A stretch of DNA of 64,000 bases from JANYHF01 sp031393505. GTDB lineage: Bacteria > Pseudomonadota > Alphaproteobacteria > Rhizobiales > Hyphomicrobiaceae. Numbering within the stretch: the first letter of the stretch is position 1; every line of letters begins with the position of its first letter. The DNA is taken from positions 1-64,000 of the forward strand of contig JANMVX010000270.1 of NCBI GenBank assembly GCA_031393505.1, given 5' to 3'. Positions 32,726 to 40,024 of the stretch are shown here, in pieces. The notes below the pieces were generated by a model. That model saw nothing but the letters and a program-made list of their open reading frames with translations, was not told the DNA's origin and ran no database searches. The position numbers were made by a program, and so were the translations under genes.

Positions 32726-34090
32726 ATGCCGACAAAAGTACGCTTTGCGCCGAGCCCGACGGGACGGCTGCACATCGGCAATCTCCGGCCGGCCCTGTTG
32801 AACTGGCTGTTCGCGCGCCGCACGGGAGGAAAATTCCTGCTGCGCATCGACGATACGGATCGGGAGCGCTCGCGTGAGGATCTAGTCGACGCCATCAAGG
32901 CCGACCTGACCTGGCTGGGACTGACGTGGGACGAATTCGATCGTCAGAGCCTGCGCTCCGAGCGCTATGACGCGGTCGTTGAGACGTTGAAGGCCTCGGG
33001 CCGGCTCTATGCCTGCTACGAAACGCCCGACGAACTCGACCGCCGCCGCAAGCGCCAACTCGCCGCCAACCAGCCGCCGATCTACAACCGGGCGGGATTG
33101 CGGCTGACGGCGGACGAGCGCGGAAAACTGGAGGCCGAGGGCCGCAAGCCGCACTGGCGGTTTCTCTTGGCAAATTTCCAGGGGACGCCGGATAAAATTC
33201 AGCGTACCGAGGTCGTCTGGGAGGACATGATCCGTGGCCGCCAGATGGTCGACCTCGCCTCCCTGTCCGATCCCGTGCTGCTGCGCGAGGACGGAGCCGC
33301 GCTTTATACATTGTGCAGCGTTGTCGACGACATCGACCACGGCATCACGCACATCATCCGCGGCGAGGACCACGTCACCAACACTGGCGTGCAGATCGAC
33401 ATTTTCCGCGCCTTGCAGGCCGCGCCGCCTGCCTTTGCCCACCACAGCCTGTTCGTCGGCCCTGATGGCGAGGCCTTGTCCAAGCGGCTGGGCAGCCTGT
33501 CGCTCGGCGCCTTCCGCGAGGCAGGACTGGAGCCGATGGCGTTGACCAGTTACGTCGCGGCGCTGGGCACCTCAGATCCGGTCGAGCCGTTCGCCGACAT
33601 GGCGGGGCTGGCGGCGCGCTTCGACTTGGCCAAGCTCTCGCGCTCGCCCGCCCGCTTCGATGAGCGCGAACTGGCCGAGCTCAACGCCAAATTGCTGCAT
33701 GGCCTGCCGTTTCAGGCGGTTGCGGAAAAATTGCACGCGATATGTCCTGAGGCTGACGACGCCTTGTGGCTGGCGACGCGTGGCAATCTCAGGACGCTCG
33801 CGGACATCGTGCGTTGGCAGCAGGTCGTCGCAGGGTCCATCGAATCCACCCTTGAGGACCCCGAGTTCTGCACGGCGGCCGCAAACGCGCTGCCGGCCGA
33901 GCCGTGGTCGGACGCCACCTGGGTCGCATGGACGTCGGCTCTCAAGCAGTCGACCGGCCGCAAGGGACGCGACTTGTTCCATCCCCTGCGGTTGGCCATG
34001 ACGGGCGCCGACGCCGGTCCGGAAATGAAGGTGCTGCTGCCCCTGATCGGACGGGCAAAGACGATCTCCCGCCTGAACGGCAAAGGCTAG
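32726..34090 (+). CDS. gltX: Glutamyl-tRNA synthetase (short, second-type GltX)
   Basis: 454 residues. Class I synthetase charging tRNA-Glu, probably non-discriminating as in organisms using GatCAB. The ATP-binding HIGH motif appears as HIGN in APSPTGRLHIGNLRPALLNW, and the KMSKS loop as LSKRLGS. LLRIDDTDRERS and IIRGEDHVTNTGVQ are typical. The C-terminal anticodon domain is present. Many alphaproteobacteria carry two gltX genes; this form resembles the shorter one. Confidence 0.93.
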   Translation: MPTKVRFAPSPTGRLHIGNLRPALLNWLFARRTGGKFLLRIDDTDRERSREDLVDAIKADLTWLGLTWDEFDRQSLRSERYDAVVETLKASGRLYACYETPDELDRRRKRQLAANQPPIYNRAGLRLTADERGKLEAEGRKPHWRFLLANFQGTPDKIQRTEVVWEDMIRGRQMVDLASLSDPVLLREDGAALYTLCSVVDDIDHGITHIIRGEDHVTNTGVQIDIFRALQAAPPAFAHHSLFVGPDGEALSKRLGSLSLGAFREAGLEPMALTSYVAALGTSDPVEPFADMAGLAARFDLAKLSRSPARFDERELAELNAKLLHGLPFQAVAEKLHAICPEADDALWLATRGNLRTLADIVRWQQVVAGSIESTLEDPEFCTAAANALPAEPWSDATWVAWTSALKQSTGRKGRDLFHPLRLAMTGADAGPEMKVLLPLIGRAKTISRLNGKG

Positions 34091-34431
34091 CCGCCGTAGT
34101 TGCACCCTTTGGCGGCTTCGACCTTGCGGACAGTGGCCACGTTGGCGCGCTCAAAAGCGTTCAATGGCACAGCGCCCTGGTCGTTAATGTAACATCCATC
34201 GTTGCCCAACTCATCGATGCCTGTCTGGGTCTTGAAGCAGTAGCCGCGATCCTTGTAGATGCCATTGCGGACGTTCCAGAGCAGTTGGCAGGTGAACTCA
34301 TACAATGGCTTCTTAGGGAAATAGTTGGTGCTCGTGCAACCGATGATCTCGTAGCAGCTGTTGGCATGAGCTGGCGCGACGGCAAGGAACGGTGCGATCA
34401 GGACGGCGGCGATAAGCGGTGATCGGCGCAT
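34087..34431 (-). CDS. Small exported protein with a YARHG-like segment
   Basis: 114 residues. The signal peptide MRRSPLIAAVLIAPFLAVAPAHA is clear. The mature part, NSCYEIIGCTST...LLWNVRNGIYKDRGYCFKT, resembles the YARHG pattern (LW..RN.IY...GYCF), a small extracellular domain of unknown role. Several cysteines (SCYE, IGCT, FTCQ, YCFK, GCYI, KGCN) suggest disulfides. An AGGAG site precedes the ATG. It converges with gltX, overlapping its stop by four bases. Confidence 0.7.
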   Translation of the reverse strand: MRRSPLIAAVLIAPFLAVAPAHANSCYEIIGCTSTNYFPKKPLYEFTCQLLWNVRNGIYKDRGYCFKTQTGIDELGNDGCYINDQGAVPLNAFERANVATVRKVEAAKGCNYGG

Positions 34432-34618
34432 GGCGATGAAACTCCTGAAGGTGGTCAGAGCGTTCGGTGGCGCGATCGGGTCCGAGAGTTCGAGGTTGGG
34501 TCGCGCGAGGTCCCTTGGCACTTCTTTTCGCAGCCACCATATCGGCAGACACATGAATGGGGCATGGCTAAACCTAGGGTGCCACAAATCGTGCTACGAG
34601 CAAGACAATGAGGGTTAG

Positions 34619-35140
34619 ATGGCAAATGAGACAGCGCCGAAAACGCGACTTCAAACTCTGGAGGCGATACCGGAACGGCTGGTCCTTGCCAGTCGCTGGC
34701 TGCTCTTGGTGTTCTATATCGTCCTGATCCTGGCGTTGGCTTTGTATGCGTTGTCATTCGTCGCCCACTTCGTCGGGTTGATACCGACAATCTTCAGCCT
34801 GTCCGAGGACGACGTCATCCTGCACATGCTGGGGCTGGTCGACGCCGCGCTGGTCGCGAGCCTCGTGATCATGGTCATCATCAGTGGTTACGACAACTTC
34901 ATCCGGCCGATCGCCGCCGGCGTCAGCGGTCTCGATTGGGTCGGCAATCTCGATTCTGGCGGACTGAAAATCAAGATCGCCGCCTCGATCGTGGCTATCA
35001 CCTCGATCAAATTGCTGGAGGTGATGCTCAATGCAAGCCACTACACCAACGAACAGATCGCCTGGGCAGTGGGGCTACATTTGACGTTCGTTGTGTCGGC
35101 TGTGGGACTCGGCGTGTTGGAGCGCCTGACGCGGCATTGA
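34619..35140 (+). CDS. YqhA/UPF0114-family membrane protein
   Basis: 173 residues with three to four membrane segments (WLLLVFYIVLILALALYAL, DAALVASLVIMVIISGY, IAASIVAITSIKLLEVML, LHLTFVVSAVGLGVLERL). The family signature SGYDNFI...LDWVGNLDSGGLKIKIAAS is clear. The biological role is unknown; relatives are thought to be transporters or accessory membrane proteins. It stands alone. Confidence 0.88.
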   Translation: MANETAPKTRLQTLEAIPERLVLASRWLLLVFYIVLILALALYALSFVAHFVGLIPTIFSLSEDDVILHMLGLVDAALVASLVIMVIISGYDNFIRPIAAGVSGLDWVGNLDSGGLKIKIAASIVAITSIKLLEVMLNASHYTNEQIAWAVGLHLTFVVSAVGLGVLERLTRH

Positions 35141-35143
35141 GCA

Positions 35144-35162
35144 GTGAACTGTCCCCATTTAA
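35144..35162. repeat. Single arm of family B repeat
   Basis: GTGAACTGTCCCCATTTAA matches the right arm of copy 2 with two to three differences. No second arm lies nearby. It sits between two convergent genes and looks like a decayed element. Confidence 0.55.
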
Positions 35163-35179
35163 TGCCACGTTCATGCCCG

Positions 35180-37660
35180 TCAGTACAACCCGCCCGTGCC
35201 GTTCGAGAGGCTGGCGCCCTGATCGGCGTTTCCGCCGGCGTCGCCTTGGGCGAGATTGCTCGAGTCCGGCGGATCGGTATCGGGCTTGAAGGCCTCGACG
35301 ATGGACTCCGGATCGTCGGCCGTCGCCCGGGCGCCGGTGTGGCGGTCGATGCGCACCAGTTTTATGCCCGGCGGAATACGGAACGGGACGGCCGGCTTGT
35401 CCTTCAGCGCCTCGATCAGGAAGTCGCGCGCGATCGGCGCGGCGACTAGGCCGCCAGTGGTCTGGTCGCCCATCGGTTTTGGCGTGTCGAAGCCGACGAA
35501 CACGCCGACCACGAGGTCGGGCGTGAAGCCAACGAACCAAGCGTCCTTGGCCTGATTGGTCGTGCCGGTCTTGCCCGCGACGGGCTTGCCGACGGCCTTC
35601 AGCGCCGTGCCGGTGCCGCGCTGCACGACGCCCTCCATCATGGAGGTGATCTGGTAGGCGGTATGGGGATCGATGACCTGGCGGGTATCGGGATCAGTCT
35701 CGTCGGCGCGGAAGTCGGGCTCGTCCTGGCCCTCCCACTTGGCCGCCTCGCAGCCGTCGCAGATGCGTTTGTCGTGGCGCATCACGGTCTTGCCAGTGCG
35801 GTCCTGGATGCGGTCGATCAGCGTCGCCGTGACCTTGTGGCCGCCGTTGGCGATGACGCAATAGCCGGTGGCGACGCGCAACAGCGAGGTTTCGCCCGAG
35901 CCGAGCGCGGTGGAAAGGACTGGCAACAGATTGTCATAGACGCCGAACCGCTTGGCGTAGTCCGCGATCAGCGGCATCCCGACGTCCTGGGCCAAACGGA
36001 CTGTCATCAGGTTGCGCGAATATTCGATGCCGGTGCGTAAGGTCGAGGGGCCGTAATACTTGCCCTTATAATTCTCCGGCTTCCAGATATCGAGGCCCGG
36101 CCCCTGCTCGATTTCGATGGGGGCGTCCAGGATCACGGAGGCCGGCGTGTAGCCATTGTCGAGCGCGGTGGCGTAAACGAACGGCTTAAAGGCGGAGCCG
36201 GGCTGTCGGCGGGCCTGCGTCACGCGGTCGAACTGGCTGGCGGCAAAACTGAAGCCGCCCACCAGGGACAGCACGCGCCCGGTATGCGGGTCCATGACAA
36301 TGATGCCGCCGCCGACTTCGGGGATCTGCATCAACTGCCACTGATCGGCGACCGTCGCCGAAGGCGCCACATAGATGATGTCGCCCGGTTGCAAGAGGCT
36401 ATCGACACCCTTGCCCTTCTTGACGGCCCATTTGGCGCCATCGAGGCCAACCGTGGCCTGCTCGCGCTTTTCGTCGAGCTTGCCATTGGCGACATGCGCC
36501 GGCTGCAGGCCAACCGTTGCGCTGTCGGCTGCAACCTCCAAAACGACGCCCAGGCGCCAGGGATCGATATCATTCCAGACATCGATCTGGCCGAGAGCCG
36601 CGCCCCACTCGCCAGCGGCGAGATCGATCTTGTTGACGGCCCCGCGCCAGCCCTTGGAGCGGTCATAGCGCACCATGCCGTCGACCAGCGCCTTTTTGGC
36701 CATGCGCTGGTAGCCCGGATCGAGCGTGGTGCGCACCGAGAGGCCGCCCGCCAACGCCTTTTCCTCGCCGAACATGTCCACCAGTTCGCGCCGTACGTCT
36801 TCGGCAAAGTACTCAGCCGCAAACACATGCGGGCTGACCTGATGCATGTTGGTGTCCAGCGCCTTGTGGGAGAGCGCCTCGTCCAGCTGTGCTTTGTCGA
36901 TGTAGCCGTTCTCGTACATTTGCCCGGCCACCCAGTTGCGCCGGGGCAGGGCCTTATCGGCATGCGTGATCGGGTCGTAATTGTTGGGCGCCTTGGGCAG
37001 CGAGGCCAGATAGGCCACCTCGTGCACGTTCAGCTCGTGCAGCTCCTTGCCGAAATAGTTCAGCGAGGCCGCAGCCACGCCATAGGAGCCCCGGCCGAGG
37101 TAGATTTCGTTCAGATAGAGTTCGAGGATCTGGTCCTTGGTGTAGGCATTCTCGATGCGCAGCGCGAGAATCGCCTCTTTGATTTTGCGGGTGAAGGAGC
37201 GCTCGTTGGTCAACAGGAAGTTCTTGGCCACCTGTTGGGTGATGGTGGACGCGCCTTGCTTGCCCTTGTGCAGCACATAAGTGTTCACGACCGCGCGCAT
37301 CATGCCGAGATAATCGAGGCCGTTGTGGCGGCGGAAATTCTTGTCCTCAGCCGACATAAAGGCGTTGACCAGCAAAGGCGGCATCGAGCTGATCGGCACG
37401 AAGATGCGCTTTTCGCGCGCATATTCGGCGATCAGGCTGCCGTCGCCAGCGTGCACGCGGGTCATCACCGGCGGCTCGTAGTGGCGCAGCACTTCGAAGT
37501 CCGGAAGATCCTTGGAGTATTGCGAGAATATGAAAGCGACGCCCGCCGCCGCGCACATCACCCCGACCACGCCGGCCGCAAAGACATAGCCGAGCAACCG
37601 CAGCGCCAGGCTTCGGGTCTTCTTCCGCTTGGCGGCTTGCGGAATGAAAGGCACGGCCAT
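35180..37660 (-). CDS. mrcA: Penicillin-binding protein 1A (bifunctional transglycosylase/transpeptidase)
   Basis: 826 residues. A short cytoplasmic tail and one membrane anchor (residues 20-47) precede the glycosyltransferase domain (SAEDKNFRRHNGLD with catalytic Glu105; QGASTITQQVAKN). An OB-like insert and the transpeptidase domain follow: active-site Ser489 in PGSAFKPF, then SRN and KTGTT motifs. It builds and cross-links peptidoglycan. It follows amiC in the same direction, a pairing common in alphaproteobacteria beside rne. Confidence 0.95.
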   Translation of the reverse strand: MAVPFIPQAAKRKKTRSLALRLLGYVFAAGVVGVMCAAAGVAFIFSQYSKDLPDFEVLRHYEPPVMTRVHAGDGSLIAEYAREKRIFVPISSMPPLLVNAFMSAEDKNFRRHNGLDYLGMMRAVVNTYVLHKGKQGASTITQQVAKNFLLTNERSFTRKIKEAILALRIENAYTKDQILELYLNEIYLGRGSYGVAAASLNYFGKELHELNVHEVAYLASLPKAPNNYDPITHADKALPRRNWVAGQMYENGYIDKAQLDEALSHKALDTNMHQVSPHVFAAEYFAEDVRRELVDMFGEEKALAGGLSVRTTLDPGYQRMAKKALVDGMVRYDRSKGWRGAVNKIDLAAGEWGAALGQIDVWNDIDPWRLGVVLEVAADSATVGLQPAHVANGKLDEKREQATVGLDGAKWAVKKGKGVDSLLQPGDIIYVAPSATVADQWQLMQIPEVGGGIIVMDPHTGRVLSLVGGFSFAASQFDRVTQARRQPGSAFKPFVYATALDNGYTPASVILDAPIEIEQGPGLDIWKPENYKGKYYGPSTLRTGIEYSRNLMTVRLAQDVGMPLIADYAKRFGVYDNLLPVLSTALGSGETSLLRVATGYCVIANGGHKVTATLIDRIQDRTGKTVMRHDKRICDGCEAAKWEGQDEPDFRADETDPDTRQVIDPHTAYQITSMMEGVVQRGTGTALKAVGKPVAGKTGTTNQAKDAWFVGFTPDLVVGVFVGFDTPKPMGDQTTGGLVAAPIARDFLIEALKDKPAVPFRIPPGIKLVRIDRHTGARATADDPESIVEAFKPDTDPPDSSNLAQGDAGGNADQGASLSNGTGGLY

Positions 37661-37855
37661 CGGTGGTCGATCCCAGATTTGTCAGTCGGGCCAAAGGGGG
37701 AGGCGGGGCCGTCGCCGGCCGCGTCGAACATACTCAGGAATGTGGCGACAGCAGGCTGACGCGGTTACAACTCAACAGGCACGGTGTGCCGATGTGATAG
37801 GGCAAGGCGGCGGCCAACTCTATCACCGGCCCCACAGAATCCGCCCGGTGCGGCA

Positions 37856-39124
37856 TTACTGCAACGGCGCAGGAAGGCTCAGGCCCATGACCGTGGCGAT
37901 GCCTTTGTCGCGTTCGGCGAAATAGGATTCAATGGCCGCCGCAATGCCGGCCGCGAGTTTGGCTTGTCCGGCCGAGGTCTGCAGCCGGATTGAGTCGCCC
38001 TTGTTATTCATGTAGCCTGTCTCGACCAACATGGCGGGCACCTCGGGCGATTTCAGCACGTAGAAGCGGGCGGAGCGGGCCGGCTGCAGCGTCATCGGGG
38101 CGAAGGTGCGCAGTTTGGCCACCGCCTGCTCGGACAGGATCTGCTCAAGCGCTTTGGTCTCGGTGCGGGCAAGATCGAGCCCGATGTTGCTGAGCGCGTG
38201 CCCTTCGTCCGACGGTATGGCCTCGCCGGCGAACTGATCGGACATGTTTTCCTTCATGGCGATGAGGCGCGATTCTTCGTCCGACGCGGTTTCGGAACGG
38301 GTATAGATCGTCGCGCCGCCAATCGGCTGCCAGCGGCGCGATCCTGTCGCGGTCGAATCGGCATGGATCGACACCATAAGATCGGCGCGACGCTTCTCTG
38401 CGTGATCGACCCGGCCCGACAAGGTGATGAACACGTCGGTGTCGCGGGTCATTGATACTTTGTACTTGCCAGTCGCCAGCAGAAGATCGCGTACCTTCTG
38501 GCCGATTGCGAGCACGGTATGCTTTTCCTCGCCACCATCGGGGCCGACGGCGCCGGAATCTGGACCGCCGTGGCCGGGATCGAGCACAATCAGCGGAATG
38601 GCGCGGCGCGGCGCGGTATCGGCGGGCAAGGTGATTTCAGCGGTAGCGGCGACCGGGGCGGGCTTGGGAGCTTTCACGGCGCGGCGCGGCAGATGGGCCA
38701 GGAAGGTCGCCGGATCGGTGGCGGCCAGGGCAATTTTGAAGATCGAAGAGCCTGCGCCGTCCTTGGAGAGGATTCCCGCGCTCTCCACCAGCACCGGGCC
38801 GGTGGTGTTGATGACCAGGCGCGAATGGCCGGGGCCGACCTGGCCGTAACGATAATTGCCGACCACGCCGAGACCTTGGAGCCCGGCAGCTTTCGGCAAC
38901 CGGAACTCGACGGCGGGCATATCGATGACGACTCGGTACGGATTGTCGAGCGCAAAGACTTTGTAAGCGAAGGGGTGGCTCATATCGAGGCTCAGGATGG
39001 TGCGGCTGGCGTCGCCCGTTAGCTGCGCGCTCAGCGCCACCGGCTCGACCGGTGATGCGGCCATGGCGCTTGTGCAGCTCAATAGCCCCGCCAGCGTCAG
39101 CCCGAGCGCAAAGCCCTTCCACAT
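37856..39124 (-). CDS. amiC: N-acetylmuramoyl-L-alanine amidase (AmiC-type, AMIN + Amidase_3)
   Basis: About 422 residues from MWKGFALGLTLAGLLSC, which forms a signal peptide ending near AMA-ASP. An AMIN domain for septal or peptidoglycan targeting follows (SLDMSHPFAYKVFALDNPYRVVIDMP). The zinc amidase domain begins IVLDPGHGGPDSGA (zinc His) and continues VSIHADS (zinc His) to the catalytic Glu in AMLVETGYMNN. It cleaves the stem peptide from glycan strands in cell separation. In-frame codons reach 39463 but do not look coding; M at 39202 is another possible start. Confidence 0.93.
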   Translation of the reverse strand: MWKGFALGLTLAGLLSCTSAMAASPVEPVALSAQLTGDASRTILSLDMSHPFAYKVFALDNPYRVVIDMPAVEFRLPKAAGLQGLGVVGNYRYGQVGPGHSRLVINTTGPVLVESAGILSKDGAGSSIFKIALAATDPATFLAHLPRRAVKAPKPAPVAATAEITLPADTAPRRAIPLIVLDPGHGGPDSGAVGPDGGEEKHTVLAIGQKVRDLLLATGKYKVSMTRDTDVFITLSGRVDHAEKRRADLMVSIHADSTATGSRRWQPIGGATIYTRSETASDEESRLIAMKENMSDQFAGEAIPSDEGHALSNIGLDLARTETKALEQILSEQAVAKLRTFAPMTLQPARSARFYVLKSPEVPAMLVETGYMNNKGDSIRLQTSAGQAKLAAGIAAAIESYFAERDKGIATVMGLSLPAPLQ

Positions 39125-40024
39125 CGCAATGGTCTTCCCCAAAATAGGCCTGGCCCCGCCCAATCGTCCCAGCGCCGGAACTCGCCAGCGCCCACGACTC
39201 ATGTCCCCAAAGCTCAAGAGTCGCAAACCATTCTTAACCAGCAATAAAGCCGATAGTCCCGATATCGGGCGCGATTGAGGCTTGGCGGGCTTCCTGGAGA
39301 CAGAATCGATGTCCGGCCGTCGTAAATCCTTGCTCCGACGCACGGCTGCGGCTATAGAGAGAACGTGCGTCCTTTCCTGAAGTCGCGGCGATGCCGCAAG
39401 TGATTTCCCCGTCCTGCTGACTTCATATGAGCTGGGCGCGGGCTGTGCGGTAAGCGGCAACAATCGGTTAGGAAAAAGGCAGCGGTCCCTGCTCTCGATG
39501 CGCCATTTTTGGCATCACGCAAAAAGTGGTTATCGTCGGCGAGCAAGCGCTTTATTGGACCTTACGCCCGACATTATTTTTGCAATGAATTCGCACTCGC
39601 GTCAGAAGCGAATCTGGGTTTCATTGTACGATGCCGGCTCAACGAGCGCGCACGCTCAAGAGCCGGTCTGACAGCTGCCTTGACTAGCGGGCGCTGATGC
39701 AACGCGGGGCGGGCTCTCATCGCTTCGCAGAAATTGTTAGATGACCGAAGTTTCATTGCGCCTACTGGGCGCAAATCGGCTTCGGCCCCCTGGAAACGAT
39801 GACCAACCTGCAGTGTTCCGCCCGACGCCGCACTGCCATCAAGCCTTCACCGGCTTGGGCGTGCGCGTTTCCGTTCGCCTCAGAGGCGCATGGTTTTCGC
39901 CCAGTCGGCGAAGCGGCTGATCATGCCAACATCACAACCGCGCTAGCCGCGACCACGGCCGCTCTCCCCGACGTTACGTCGCGGAAGGCGCGCCCACCTG
40001 GCTATGCGCCAAGGATATTCACAC
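39125..40024. other. Long divergent intergenic region upstream of rne
   Basis: About 900 bases between amiC (minus) and rne (plus). A long rne 5' UTR is known in other bacteria, where it mediates autoregulation. Several hairpins are visible, for example CCATTTTTGG and AAGCGGCTGA-rich stretches, but I cannot place a promoter or a small RNA confidently. No plausible gene was found. Confidence 0.5.
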
